64,000 nucleotides of DNA from positions 4,230,501 to 4,294,500 of the forward strand of contig OX463778.1 in NCBI GenBank assembly GCA_949825025.1, read 5' to 3'. The position numbers and the translations under genes are program-made. Shown in pieces: positions 45,643 to 61,000 of this stretch. Source of the stretch: Siphlonurus alternatus. Its lineage: Eukaryota > Arthropoda > Insecta > Ephemeroptera > Siphlonuridae. Under the pieces are notes generated by a model. That model was not told where the DNA came from. It worked only from the letters and a program-made list of their open reading frames with translations, and did no database searches. Each line of letters opens with the position of its first letter. Position 1 is the stretch's first letter.

Positions 45643-48600
45643 GGGCAATTATGTTGGTCCCAGTCTAAAGTTCAAACAACAATTGATAAGATTTTGCTTT
45701 CACTCTAAAGCAAAAACAGTTTTTCTTGCTACCTTGTTCATGATTGACTTTTGGAATTATCTGCCATCAATCATCAACAAGATAACAAGAAAAAATTATT
45801 TTGTTTCATAGTAAAAGAAAAATCTTATCAATTGTGGCTTGAGCTTAAAAAACTGAAAATTTACGATTGACCGGTTAAAAATCTTCTTCTTTTATTATGC
45901 CCAAGTGTTGGCATAGCCATTTTACTTCTAGCAAACCAATAGAGAAAGGATTCTTTCTCTTCTCTCTTCACGTTGCCAGGCAACAAGTCAAGTTCTGTTA
46001 AAGTTAAAAATGAAACTGCAGGAAACCGAGACAGTTACCTCCACCTCCCGCAGCGACAGGAATGGGCTCTTCTCGAGGCCTTCCACGGGGGGCTGCCACT
46101 CAAACGAACCCGTCCTGACGTCCAGGAAGGCTGTGTGTCCGTTAGTCGTTAGGTGGACCACGTGTGCACCTTTGTAGCCCTTGGACAGCTGGAACAATCA
46201 AGTGTCACAATGTTTAGAGTAATTGTTTAACTATCGCTGCTGTATAATACTTGAATAGTAATTAGTTTAAATTTTATGTGAAGGAAATTCATTAACAAAA
46301 ATCAGGGAGAAGTGTTGAGATTTCAGAATGCAAATAACGCAACTACAAAAAATTGATGAACGTTATCTCTCTAGAACATAAAATTCCATCAAATTTTTGT
46401 GTAGTTAAGTGATTTGCATTCGACTAAATGAGGTTTCTTTTCTTTGATCTGATAGCATCTGTATAAAATCTTCAAATTTTCAAACATATCAATTCAATCA
46501 GACATACTTTGAGTCACACAAGTACAGCATCAACCTCAAAATTTTGTATTGCAGAAATGGATGGAGGGTACAGAGTTATCCAACTCTTTTTTTTTTTTTT
46601 TTTTTTTTTAAGATTATTTGGAGTCAGTGAAGTATGCTGAGGTCAGGTGTGAACCCACACCCAGTTTAGGTCCCATCTTTTTCTTAACGTCAAGGGGCGT
46701 TACTTTCTCTGTGCTTTCAATAATTTTTTTAAAAATAGTTCCCAGACTGAAAATAGTCTGAAAAAAAAAAATCAGAGTAGCATAACTTTGCACCCTCTAT
46801 CTATTTCTGTAATAAAAAAAAGGAGGTTGATACTCCATTGTAGGTAAAGGAGAAGCGTTTCTTTTTCCAGCCAGGAGGGGACTGACCTTCTGCTTGTGGC
46901 AGGTGAGGAGGACCTTGAGGTAGTCAGTGGTGAGCTCGGGGCGTGCACACGACACGGCGGTCTGCAGAGCCTCCTGCATCGTCGCAACATCGCAGGTGTC
47001 GAGGGCCCGGTGCAGACGAACCAGCAGCAAGCAGGCTGAACACATGTCACATACAGGCTCAATTTGAATTGAATTTTTTTATTTGGTGTTAGGACTAAAG
47101 GTTCCATGCACGTACGTATAAAATAAAGAGTTTTAAGTCTTGTTCTTCTTCTTTTCTTATGCCCACGTATTGGTTATTAAACCATTTTACTTCTAGCAAG
47201 CCAATAGAGAAAAGACTCTTTCTCTTCTCTCTTCATGTTGCCAGGCAACAAGTCAAGTTCTGCAGTTAATTCAGAGCATCTAAACAGATGCCCTCTGTCT
47301 TGAGGTTCATTTTTACATAATTTACAAATGTCACTATCTTGAATTTTGAATTTCTTCTGATAGCATCCAAGATAGTCGTTTTAAGTACATAGATAAGATA
47401 GAGTTTTAAGTATTTCTTATTAAGGAATATTCTGCGACTTCTTTTTTTATTTTTGAAATAAATAGAGAAATAGGAAATAAAAGATAAAAGCATGCATCCA
47501 GGGTAGGATATTTACAGTAAGGAGTTGAAAAGAACTTACAGGCTGAACAGAGGCAACTGCGGTGTTCCCACCGTCCTATCTAAACCTATGTAAAAAAAAA
47601 CTTAAAATTGCCTTTTTTTGTCATTATAGAAATTTTTTAGAGAAAAATAAGTTCTTGATTTATTATCAGAAGACCTCTAAATGGGGGAAGGGGGGGGCGG
47701 GGTAGGAGATTGTTTCAAATTAATAGTTACTGAGAAAAAGTTCAAAAATTTCTAGCATGGTGGCTTATAGAGAAAATTTTCTTGCCGGGGAACACTTGAA
47801 GCCTCCATTGAGAGACATGTTACATGCAAGAAATGGTTGACCTCTTTCAGTTTCTTGAGAAAATAAATCAACCACGACATTGTTGCCAAGTTTAATTATT
47901 AATGAGCTGTCTGCTATTTCAGGCGAGTGCAATTATGAGCTGTAAATCAGTGTGCAATAAAGCTCATTGTTGCAGTCACCTGAAATAGCAAATAGCTCAT
48001 TATTGCAACGAGATTGTGGCAGGCAGATAGCTCATTATTACGACAATTTTGAACTGTTAAAATGTAACAATAGACAATGGAGGCTTCAAGTCAGCTGATT
48101 TTTCGGTGTTCCCAACGTCCCATCTAAACCTTTGTAAAAAAAAATGTGAATTTGTTTTTCCACTAAGAATAAGAATTTTTAGGGAAGATTCATTTATGGA
48201 CGTCGGTCCAAAATGAAAAATACAGTGGATAATGCAAGATTTAGATTTTTTACTTGATTTATAACCGAGAAAAGTTAAAAAAATACTTTGCTTCATTTTC
48301 AAGTGCAAGATGGACCTTAGCGACACAAATGAGCACCATGAGGCGCACCAACTTGAAGCCTCTATCAAATAATTAATCTTTACACATTTTTTCCTCACAC
48401 ACTGCCCAGGGTTGCCAAGAAAGATTTCAGTCTCCAGTGAAGTGTGTGAGAGAGTGATCAAAATTGAGGCTACTGAGTTCTGCTTGCAAAGGTAAGATAA
48501 CACGCCCAATGTTAAAAATATTTCCACACATGAAAATTATGAAACATATCTTAAAATGTTCTCCTCTACATCCCCTGTCAGTAGTTAAAATATCAGGTGT

Positions 48601-51600
48601 ACAAATTGAGTCTAGTTTTTGAGTTATGAATTTTTAAATTGACTAATTTAACATGAGAGTTCATGGATGTAAAGAAGTCAACTTTAAAAATTCATAACTC
48701 AAAAACTAACTCGAATTTGTATACCTGATATTTTAACTAATGACAGGGAATGTAGAGGAGAACATGTTAAGATATGTTTCATAATTTTCATATGTGGAGA
48801 CATTTTTAACAATGAGCATTTTATCATCCTCTTAAATATTTTCCAGTTTTATTAAAACCTGAAGAAGCAATTTTTATTTTTCTATCAGCAGTTTCTTTTA
48901 TTTCTGTACAGTTCAACGTAAAAGATGCAGAGTCACCCTCACCTATCTTTGCCTCTGCGGCCTCCTGACTCGCGGACTCGAGTGCGTCCTGAGCGTCCTG
49001 CAGCCACAGCTCCCCTCCGTCCTTGAGGGCCAGCGCCTCCTGCACAGAAACGTCCTCATTTCCAAATATCATCAAACAACAAAAATTTGATGCAACTTGA
49101 AACCTTATCTCACTAGATCTTAAGGTCCAAATTTCTATCAAAATTTTGTTGTTACGTGAATTGCAATCTGCTTCCCGCCAAATTGCAAAAGTGCCTTGGT
49201 TCTGAACTGCTGCTAACAGCATCGTACCTGCAGGGTGGTGAGGTAGAGGAGTGCTTCGCGGTGCTGCACCTTCTTCCCCTCCGAGAGTCTCCCCAGGGCG
49301 GTTAGCACCTCCTCCTGGCTGCCTCGCAACACTGCCTTGTTGAGGCGGTGCACTGCAGAAACCACTGCAACAAACCAGACTACATTTTCCCCAGATACAT
49401 TCTTTGACAGAGTTGTTCCCCATGCAAACAATTAACTAGAAAGCAAATACAGTCTGTAAATCTGTGATGCAAGAAAATTATATCTAGTTACCAGTTTTTC
49501 AAAGTGTCATTTTCAGCAATGTATCCAGTAAAGTTTTTTTCCCAAAAATAGTTACCAAATTTCTAAAAAAATGTTGAGAAAACAGTTCACTTCCAGTTTC
49601 CAGTAAAATCCAGTCTTACCTCCACCAGCCTCTTAACCAATTCTGATAACAAATATAATTACTTCTCATATAAAAAAATTGTGACAAGATATTTAGACAC
49701 AGTACCGCTGTTTACAGTGAAGAAAGTTTGCATGAATTGCCATCAATGTTATATGATGTTTCATGATCATGATGTTTCATTGCCTTTTATTAGATAAAAC
49801 TGTTTTCAGTTTTATAAAACAGGAAAAAGTTTTGAAAAACTTTAAAAAACTAAAAAAAAAAATAAAAAAAAAAACAGTTCTCACTTTCTAAAAACAGTTT
49901 TTTTCAAGTATTTATTATTATTATTATTATTATTTTTTTGTAAGACACTACTAGATTGCCCTGGTCATAGGACAGACCCAGCAGTGCCTCGTTTTTCCCC
50001 CAACAATGCCCCTTTGAAGTGCCAGACTTTCGGCCACGGTGTTACCCAGCCTCCACGGAATCACACCCGTAGGACCCGGGTCTATTATCCCGAGCATGAC
50101 GCACGAATAGTGTCACCGCAGTGACCATCAGCCCCACCGCAACCGAGCTTTGCACCTTCTCCCCCGACCCACAATCCCCGTCCGCGAGCGCCGTTCACTG
50201 TTGTGTTCGGATATTAGCTTTGCTTCACCCACCCGTTTGGAGAGCCTCACCTTCAGACCGCTGCATCACTGAAAATATCCATGAAGAGCGTTTGTCATAC
50301 GAGTGTCAGACCAAGGGGACTACTTCCTGACTGCACGGGCCACTACGATATATTGGCACCACATCTCCCTGAGCCGGCCGGCTGGTCACCATACACGAAA
50401 CAATTGCACTAGGGACCGTTGCATTTATCCTCCCATAGTCTGCTGTTAAACTATGAGAGTCCCCAGCATTGCCGAGATTTTGCTGCCTAGGTACTCTGAG
50501 CTCCGCGGCAGCAGGGAGAGCTCAGGCTCCATAACCGGTTAGTGGCTATGGACTGAGGGCTGTAATTAAACAACCCCCAGGTGGAGCCCCAAGGGCGCGG
50601 TCCCACGCGTCGCATACTGAAATTTCCCCACACAGTGTTTAGCATGAGTCAAGAACAGCCAGGTGCCCTTTATTATTATTTTTTTTTTTTTTGGCAGTTT
50701 TTTTTCTGCATTTTTGGCAATGAAACATCATGATTTGTGAACATTTGCAGTCGGAATTAATGGAATCAATGTACACAGCATACTAGGAAATTGGAGATCC
50801 GGACCCTAATTATTACTATGCATGTGTGTGAGTTGTGAACAAGCATCTATCTGCATCTCCTTTTTATGAATGTTTTACATTATTTTATTGAAGAAATGGT
50901 TCAAAGTCAAGGCCTTTGACTCTTTTTCAGTCCGGGAACTGTTTTCAAAAAATTATTAAAAATACAGTGTGAGGCGTCAATTTTTAATAAAAGGGTAGGG
51001 ATTAAGAGGGACATGCGTTTAAATCCAAACTGTGTTGTCCAACTTTTTAATCTCAGAAAAATCTGTAAAAAAAAATCAGAGTTGCACCCTGCATCAGCTA
51101 TTTCTGTAATGAAAAATTTCACAAGTAAGTTGTTTATTACCAGGAAGAGCAATGCATCTTCAATTCAATATTTTTTACTTTCATTTTTTCCTACAATCAA
51201 AGTGTTATATAATATACAATAACATTTGTTGAGGTTTATAGGACAAGTCAATAAAGAACAATGTTAGGAAATATTCATAATGAATCAGTCCATCTGAAAA
51301 CAAGATGGCTGTTCGACAAGGAGTTGTTGATGAACTCAATGACGGCACGTCAACAAAATAACTTGGTGGGAGTACCAAAGTGTTGTCAACAACTCACGGC
51401 AATTCTGCTGCTCGATCTGCTGATGCACCTCGTTGACGCAGTCGTGGACGTCGAAGAACGTCAACAGTGGACACTTGGCGCCCTCGCGACGCTTCTTCTC
51501 TCGGCAGGCTGTCATCTCCTTCAGGTAGTTTTCTTTCAGAGTCTCCTCCACCTGCACAAAATTCTTCACAGAAAATGTGCCGTATTGTTTTGAAAACGTT

Positions 51601-54600
51601 ACCTCTCTTCCCCTCCTGCCACACAAGTCAGCAACAGCCAACAGTTAATTCAAGCAATTTTAATTTCTCATTTGACTGAAGAAGCATCTTGACTAAGCAA
51701 AATGTTTCAACGTGTAAATAATTTCCAAGTGAACTCCTGTGACCACAAGATTTTCACTCTTTCGATCAGTAAGGCTTTGCTGGTTATTCCTATCCTTTAA
51801 TAATAAGATTATCACAATTAACCTAAATGGTTTATTTTCCTTCAATTAAATTGAACAAAATGTTAATGTGAAATGAAGCAAAATTGATGAAATCATTAAA
51901 ATTTAAACTGATGAAGGCAAAATATTTTACCCCCCAACATTTTTTAGTGAAAAAAATCAAGTCTCTAAATTAGACACTCTTACTGATTTACATTATTTGA
52001 GTTTCATAAAACAGGACCATTACAGTGATCGCTTCAATTTATATATAAAAAATAAAAAAAAAATGATGTAAATTATTGCAGGTGATGGCCAAAGCCAAAT
52101 GAAAACCGACCGCTGCAAAAAGAAAAGAAAAAAAAAAACATGTGAGACTTCCTGAACTTCAAATCTGGGCCAAGTCTTGCAGTATTTTTACTTAATTACA
52201 GGAGTCATGTTAATAGGATAATCAGTCCATACTTTCAGATTTTCAGCAGCTAACAAACGAATGGAACACGGGGAAAAAAAAAATCAGAAAAGCAATTGCA
52301 TGGAAGTTACCACCAAATCCCAGGCCAACAACAAATAAAATTAAAATAACATAATATTGTGAAAACTGCCATTTTAGTTAATCATGTGAGTGATGTGAGC
52401 AAATGTGCTGTAAATGGAGTATCGACCTCAAAATTTTTATTGCAGAAATGGATGGAGGGTGCAAAGTTATGCTTCTTTGACTATTTTCACATTTTTCTGA
52501 GTTCAGGGAGTATGCTTAAAAAGTTTTGGTGGGGTCAGGTTTGTAGACCATGTTTTTTTTTTTTTTTTTTTTTTTTTTTTTCCGGCTATCCTTTTATTAG
52601 GGAGAGGCGGCACTACTTGCCGCCTGAAAATCGTACTTTCAATAATTTTTTTAAAAATACTTCCCGGACTCTAAAAAATAAAAAAAAAAAAAATCAGAGT
52701 AGCATAACATCCTCTATCCATTGCTGCAATAAAAATTTTGAGGTCCAAAGTCTTCTGCTCGTTGTTAGTAAACAAAGTATTGTTGTGTAATGTCTGTCTC
52801 GTGAAAGGAAAAACATATATATATGGGACGGTTGTTGATTTACAAACTTATGGAAAATGACTGTTAATTATGAAGTTGAAACGGTTAACTAGTGCCAACA
52901 ATGCCATTATGTTCTGTGCTCTGGTGGCAAAATTAGGCACTATGTCGTCCCATGCATGTTTAACAATGAAAAAGGCTTCATGCGACAGACATTATAAGCA
53001 ATGGTTTGTTACAACCATTGCGAGTAGAAGACTTTGGTCATGAGGTCGACCGTTGCTTGCTGGCTACAAAGGAGGGACTTACGTCGATCATCCCCTCGAG
53101 CCTGCTGAGGGCCAGCCAGGACTGCGAGACGCTGCGAAGGTCCACGGCGTGCGTGATGGCAGCCACCTTCGACAGCAGGTGGATACAACTTCGGACCTCC
53201 TGGAGACTCAGCTCACGCTGCAACAACCACGCGACAATGTAGCAATGTACCTTTGTATACTGCTTTGTGATCCTCCAAACAATGAAAATAATTATGTACC
53301 TTTGAGATCTTATGGCAATAACAACAAGTACCGCCAAATGTTTGTACAACTCACAGACCCTACTGATATCTCTTGGTGAGGCCAACTTCGCATACATTAG
53401 AACTTGTGAAGAAAAATTGATTGCTTAGTAAGTTAGTATCACAGCCAGCAGTATGAAATACAAGCGGATTCCCGTGTGACTCAACGAAGAAGCCATTCCA
53501 CACCACCCCAGTTTATGAGGAGCTGGTTCCCGTGTGACTTAACGACTCACCCCTGACTCGAGCTTGTCTGCCCTCATCTCCTCGTGGTAGAGAGGGGCAG
53601 CGTCCGGCAGCAGCTCGTACAATTCCAGGGCCGGGTTACTGAGGGCCCTCAGGGTGTCCACAGGCCCCCCTTGGCTCAGGGCTTGGTTCACCTGCCACAC
53701 TGCCTCCACACCTGCACAGAGAGTTTGTCCATCTATCATCAAACTGTACATGTTTCCCTCTTTAGTATGTGTATAACATATTTTATCTTCTGTAAATGGG
53801 CTATCTTCACAATAGTCTGTCCTGGATATAAAATAATGGGAAAATAAATTAGGTAATTTATAATAAAGTAAAAACTTGTTATTATGTTAAGTCAAGGGAC
53901 CCAGAAAATTACCTTATTTCGAATTTTTCCTATACCTACAATGCTAATTATTTTTTACAGGACCACGATCTTCTCTACTCAAAATTGAGTTTTACCTGAC
54001 AGGGAGTTGCATAATGAGTTTTTACTGTATGTTCCTATCTTGGGCGAGTTAAAATTAAAAAAAAAAAAAAAAAGTATTAAGTTCTGAGGTTATAGTTGTT
54101 CTCTGAAGCTCCTTCTCAAGTTGCCATGCTGTTATGATCACCCTCTCATTTTACCCTACTGTTGTTTGTGCCATGCAGCATTATGTTCAACTAATTTTGG
54201 GTCTATATAATTCACCACAAAATTGCATTTCTTGTGGAGTGCTAGCAAATTATGTAAGGTATCCAATATATGATTTTAATGCACTCAGCTGGTCATGACT
54301 GCTTGGCTTGGAGTGTGATGGGGTATTTGCTCTACAAAGATTGAAATTTTTAACCTAAAAATAGTGTACAAAAATCACGAGCTTTGTGACTGCCCCCTAA
54401 AATGAACACAAATGGAGCATCAACTTCAAAAATTTGTAAGCAAAGTTATGTTACTCTGATTTTTTTCAGATTTTTTAGAGTACGGGAAGTATTGCTAAAA
54501 AGTTTTGCCGAGGTCAGGTTTGAACCCACGCCCCTTTTATGTCCTATGCTTTTATTAAGAGAGGCGTCACTTTTTCTGTACTTTCAATAATTTCTTAAAA

Positions 54601-57600
54601 AATAGTTCTTGGACTCTAAAAAATATGAAAAATCAGAGTAGCCTAACTTTGCACCCTCTATCCATTTATACAATTAAAAATTTTTGAGGTTGATGCTTTA
54701 TTGCCTTGCTGGACAAGACAATGATGTACAAAGGACCAAATCCTTGCACTGATGGGAAAACCAAGACAGGTTAAATCTGTTTGTGACAGAGGCCATCGCT
54801 CACCCACCAAAGCCTGCGCACTATAATATCAATCTTGATTGTTTTTTGAAAGAAAAGTTCTAGATTTCCAATATTCCATTGAATTACATGCAACTTTGAC
54901 CCCGAAATTTTCATGGAAGGAGTGATTTTAAAATTTTGAAACTTTACACACGGCAAGATAAAGGGTTTGGAATTTATGCCTGGGTTGTGAAAATATCAAG
55001 AAAAATATACTTCAATTTAATTTTGCAATGATGTAGCAAATGGGACTACTATTTGTTTGCAGGCTTTGGTAGATTGGACAGTCTAATGCTACTTTGGTGG
55101 GGGATCAACTTCAAAAATTGCTGTAATGCCATCTTTTTTAACCATGTTGCAGATTCACATTTTTTCTTCATGTGTGTTTTGATAAACCTTCTTCAAAGAA
55201 GCGAAATGAAAAAGAAGCACAAAAGAAGCTTTGCATTGAAAGCAGATATAAAAGTTGCTGCCAAAAAGCAACATGAGAAGCTTCAGAAAGTTGACCTCAG
55301 AATGCAACATAACAACAAAAAAATTTGATGCAATTCTGAATCTTACTGCTTCCTCTCGTTATGGAACTTGTATGCTATTCAGGGGCAGACCTTTTTGCTT
55401 CTCATTGTAGAACATAAGGGTCAAAGTTGCATCAAATTTTTTGTAATTACGTAACTTGCAGTTATGAATTTTGTAGTACTTCTTTGCCGGTTACAGCTTT
55501 CAATCTTTAACATTGGAAACCATTGCCAAAATTAAAATAATTAATAAGGCAGCCCCTTCTTCCAACCAAACGATGAATTCCAAAGCAATTTTGGATATTT
55601 TTAGCTTGTGAACCTTACTAGCATGCAACCAAGAAGGCAGTAAAGACCCACAGGAAGAAATATGGAAGTTGAGGAGAGGGTACAAAAAAACAAGACGTTT
55701 GTATCATGCATTAATATTATTTTCTTCATTATATTATATCTTTTCTTAACCATATCTTTATAAAATTTTGTTTTTTTTTTCTTAATATTATATATTTTCC
55801 TTGACTATAAAACTTATGTTATACTTATAAAACGAAATATTTTAGATAAAATGTATAAAACTTTGGCCGTAAAACATTTGCAGTTGTACTAAGTGTGTGC
55901 AATCTCACAACATTAGGCTGCGCGGGGAGAGTTACTGTGGTACTGACTCTTGGCATGCTCGTGGGCCTGCTGGTTGCCGTGAGTGATGGAGCATTGAAGC
56001 AGCAGCCGGCACTCCAGGCTGTCCATGTCGTTGTTGACAGCCTCGCCGGCCACCCGCTCACTCAGCTCAGAAAGGTACAACGCTGCGCATTGCTCCTGGA
56101 CAGCCTGCAAGGACATCAGTCATTTTAGATCAATTTACATTGTTTTTCTACTCGCAATGGTTGTAACAAAACCATTGTTTATAATGTCTGTTGCATGAAG
56201 CCCTTTTTCATTGTTAAACGTGGGACGACGTAGTACCTGATTTCGCCACCAGAGCAGAGAACGTAATGACATTGTTGGCGCTAGTAGACACAACAACTTT
56301 CATAACTAACGGTCATTTTCCATAAGTTAACATGTAAATCAACAACTGTCCCATGTTTTTTCCTCACGCGACAGGCACTATACAACAATACTTTGTTTAT
56401 TAGCAATGAGCAGAAGAATATAATTGTTTTTCTATGCCAGTTTTGCTCTCCCCACCACTCCAGACCTTAAGGGAAAAAGAATACCGATCAGCTGTTTATT
56501 TCATTCCATTTGATTGACATGTAAACCTTGGTAGACACACAAAAATTCTGAATATTTTTGAGACAGATTTTAGTACCGTAACTAAAAGCCACAGAAAAAA
56601 TTTCAAAACAATTATTCGATCCAATTTTTTTAAAATTAAGTTTTTAGTTTGGCATGGAAAGCTCTATGCCGAAAATTAAAAAAATTGGCTCGAATAACTG
56701 TTTTGAAATTTTTTCTGTGACTTAGGCACACAACATTCATAATTTCATAATTTTTGTGTGAGTGCCAAGGTTTACATGTTAATCAAATGCGACTAAAAAA
56801 ACAGCTGATCCGTGTTATCTCTACCTTCAGTCAATGTTGGAGATGTGAAGGGGAAACTGCGCATGCCAGCACAAGTGGAGGGAGGGTAAGCGTCTGACAT
56901 CTGACCAAGGAATAGAGCCTTCAAGTCAGCTGATTTTTCGGTGTTCCCACCGTCCTATCTAAACCTATGTAAAAAAAAATGTGAATTCGTTTTTTTTTTT
57001 TTTTTTTTTTCAGTAGGAAAAATATTTTTTTAGGGAAAATTACTTTATGGAACGTGTTAAAACTAAAAAAAATACAGTTGATAATGTAAGGTTTGGATTT
57101 TTTATGTCATTTATAACCGAGAATTAAAAAACATTTTGCTTCATTTTCAAGTGCAAGATGGACCTTAGCGACACAAATGAGCATCGCCAGGCGTACCAAC
57201 TTGAAGCCTCTATAGAAACACACAACCTTTATAGGGGTCAAAATATTTTAGGTTTTACTTAGAAACAAAAAGAGTGATGGTGAAATATTTGTTAATTTAA
57301 AAGAAGTCACCTTGAGGGCCAGGGCTGGATCTCGGAGCGCCTTCAGCAGCACCCTCTCGTCCTTTTGCAGGACGGCAGCAAGCACTCTCCGCCAGGCGTG
57401 CAGCACTGCAAACAACACTTCATCAGTACGCTACATTGATTCTGACGTCAAATGTTCACAAATCATCAAGTTTCAGTGACAAAAATACGAAAAAAGTTTG
57501 AAACTGTTTTTGAAAAATGCATCTCCTAGTTATCCAGAGTTTTTTGTTAAACATTTTCCAGTTTTATAAAATTGAAAATACAATTATGTATCCAAAAGAA

Positions 57601-58022
57601 CAGGTTTTTCAAGACAAAAATTATTAATTTTTATTTACTTTTATTTATTTTACTATCTCTTTCATGGACACAAACATATATACAGTATATCACAATGTAC
57701 AAGTCAAAATAATAAAAAGAGTCCATTGAGCAAATGAAAAATATTGCTGAGCAGTCCATTCACCCGTTGAAATTAACTAAAACATTTATAAAATTGTGCA
57801 AAATTGTTTTTTCCTCCTTTGTTTTGATACAATGTTGATGATACTTTACATGACTTTTCTTCTCTGCTATTGACGGTAGCTTAGAGATATTAATATATTG
57901 CCACAATTTTTAACAAATTAACATTATTTTATAAAAATACAGTATATATTTTTTATGCCTCTTAAGTGATTAGGATTTCACTGGAAATTGGAAATTAGCT
58001 GTTTTTAAGAAATTTGATAACA

Positions 58023-58069
<47 letters not shown>

Positions 58070-61000
58070 AGTGCTGGAAATCAAACTTTGAAAGCCTGGA
58101 AATCCTAAATGTGACTCCACGGCCAGCCACCAGGCGGCAGCACTCACCGTTGACTGAGGCGACATGGCCCTGGATCTCAGCCTGGGTGAGCAGCTCGTCG
58201 TACAGATCTGCGGTGTAGCTGTCGCTCTGCGACTTGCTCTGTGTCGCCTGGATCTTGGCCCACTTGGCGGCCCGCATACTCGTGAGGTAGCTGCAGGACG
58301 GACTCACGTCCTTCAGGCAGGCGTTGGGGTTCAGCAGGGCGGCCAGCAAGGCCTCCTCCCCCCCCTCGAGGGCCTCGTTGATGGCCATGACGGCAGCGTG
58401 CAGGGCCGCCTTGTCTACCGGAACTTCTTTGGCCAGCAGTCCGCCAATCTTTTGGAAGACCGGCATTTGAAGGCCGTACTTCTTGAGCTCAGAGCTCATG
58501 GCACTGATCTCCTCATCTGAAACACAGTCACAGTTCAGAGAAGGGCTATGTCCATACACTAATACAGCTTTCAAGTCAGCTGAGTTTGAGGTGTTCCCAC
58601 CATCCTATCCAAATCTATGTGAAAAAAACTCCAAATTGATTTTTCGGCATTAAATAATTTTTTTAGAGGAAAACAAGCTCTTGATTCACTATCTAAATGG
58701 GGGGGGGGGAGGGGGTAAGAGATGGCTTTAAATTGATGGCTTTAATAGTTACCGAGAAAAAAATTTAAATTTTCTAGCATGGTGGCTTCAAAGTGCAGAG
58801 AAAGTGGCACCTCTAGACACCTCTCTTAATAAAATGATAGGACCTAAAAGGGGCGTGGGTTCAAACCCGACCTAGGCAATACTTTATAGCAGTACATCCC
58901 GGCCTCTAAAAAATCTGAGTGGCAAAACATTGCACCCTCTATCCATTTCTGCAGTAAAAAATTTTGAGGTCGCCAATGCTCACCGGTGAAGTGCAGCTGT
59001 CCGTAGAGGTCTGACATGAGAGGCGCGCGTCCCAGACGGAAGAGGTGGGTGGAGAGGGCGTGCAGGCAGTAGATGACACGCGGCATGTTTTTCTTGTCGT
59101 ACACGTCCGTCGTCTCAGGCTGGAACGTCTGCACAAACGTAACTTCTCAATCAATTTGTTGATTTTAACGATTAGCGTCAACATTGCTCAAATCACTTTG
59201 TCTTATTTAAGGTAGAGGTAACACGCCCAATGTTAATAAAAATTCAATTCATGAAAATTATGAAAACAATTTAAAATGTTCTCCTTTACAAACCTTAACA
59301 GTAGGTAAAATATCAGGTATACAAATTCAAATTCTTATTTATTCAGTAACAGTTACATAACCACAGTACCAATTGTAATAATGTCACTAATAATCAAAAA
59401 TAAATAATAGTAAACAAAAAAAAAATAAATAATACAAAAACGAGCTAGTTTTTGAGTTATTAATTTTTAAAGTTGACTAATTTAACATGGAAGTTCCATT
59501 TCTCCATGTTAAATTAGTGAACTTTGAAAATTAATAACTCGAAAACTAGCTCGTTAATCCTATAATTTTCATGAATGGGATTTTTACTATTAACATTAGC
59601 AATAACATTGGGGGTGTTATTGCTCAATATTTTCCGATGATAAACTGAACATATTTTTAAAACAGTAGAGAACAAAATAAAACTGATGGTTTGCTGAAGT
59701 AAAAAAAAAATAACAAATTCGGTGTAGATCTTGAGTATTTAATTTTTTCACGTGAAAGAGATACTAATTTGACTAAAAGTCACAGCAGTCCCCATTTAAA
59801 ACAATGCTAATCTCAATGCTGAATATCTCAAAAATTTTACCGAATTTGATCTATTGGTCTAATTTTTTTCATGGAAATTTCTTTCATGGTGTCAGAAGAT
59901 TTGCTGAAATTTTCAGAGTGGTTCACCATCTACTAAGCCCACTGATTTTACTCCTTAAGCAATGTGGTTAAAAATTTACTAAAAATAGGACAAAACAACA
60001 CAAAAATTACATATGTATCAGTACGAAAATCAACAAGGAAAATATAGAAAATATTGTTAAATTTGCAAGCTGATTTGATGTGCCTCTTCTAGTAGGATCA
60101 AGTTGGCCCCACGGCCAAAGACATATTATCAATTTAAACCAAGGATTCCATCTTTAGGTGCTACTTTTTTATGATGGCATTCTAATTAGAGATAGTAAAA
60201 TTAAAGGAACTTCAAGCAGTGTTGTTTAAATCAATTTTTCAACAAACATTAACCTTTTTACAGTATTTGAAACCAAGTTATTACAAATGTACAAAATTCA
60301 ATTCCTCGTACATAATACTCTCTAACATTGCTTAACTTAAGGATGAATCTCAGTTGATTGATATCTCGGAATCAGCCCCCTTGAATGCAACAAGACTTGC
60401 AGGGGACTTTGAACTCGCCATCAATAGGTGGCATGCAAATTTTGAAGTGGATCTGTCTTATCAGTTTTATGAAAATTGAAGTTAAACATAGTGCCTTATG
60501 GACGGAAACAGGAAATGGAGCTATTGTGAGGAAACCGCCACCTTGAATTTTTCTAAAAAATCAGTGCTTAAATTTCAGAACATTATTCTCGGTTTTTCAA
60601 AATTTATTTCATTCCATTTCGTCTGACAGAAATTTAACATTACGACGCCAAAGATAAAACGGTTTTCACCTTCGGCAACTTGATGGCCTGCAGGGAGGCC
60701 AGCCAATGGTTGATGTTGTCGGTGTGCCGGAACTGCAGGCCATTCTGATGGTACTTGAGCTGGTCCGGGTCGTAGATGCGGCACGCCGGCACCAGATCCG
60801 GGCACGTGAAGTGAGCCAGCTTGGCCAGGTGCACTCCGTTCCGCAGCCCCTCCTCCATGTCAACCGTGGCGGGCAGATCTTCGTGGAGGATTGACTCCAG
60901 CCACCTGCAGCCACGCAAACATCAACCAAACTCTTCAAACCATTGTTGTAACGTCTGTACGACGAAGCTTTTTCATTGCCAAGGGGAAGGTAACAAGCCC

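Noticed and set aside
45301..45811. Lys- and Phe-rich open frames on both strands
   Set aside because: Translation of A- and T-runs within and beside a family-1 MITE.
48057..48527. 156-codon open frame
   Set aside because: Runs through family-I and family-2 repeats, no domain.
48824..49423. 199-codon open frame on the minus strand
   Set aside because: Reads through IQGAP intron 11 between exons 11 and 12; the spliced exons give the conserved protein instead.
55053..55328. Possible small Lys-rich gene in IQGAP intron 7
   Set aside because: No recognisable domain and it overlaps a foldback repeat.
58005..58574. 189-codon frame ending in poly-Phe
   Set aside because: Only 58148-58516 is coding (IQGAP exon 5); the rest is intron with an A/T run.
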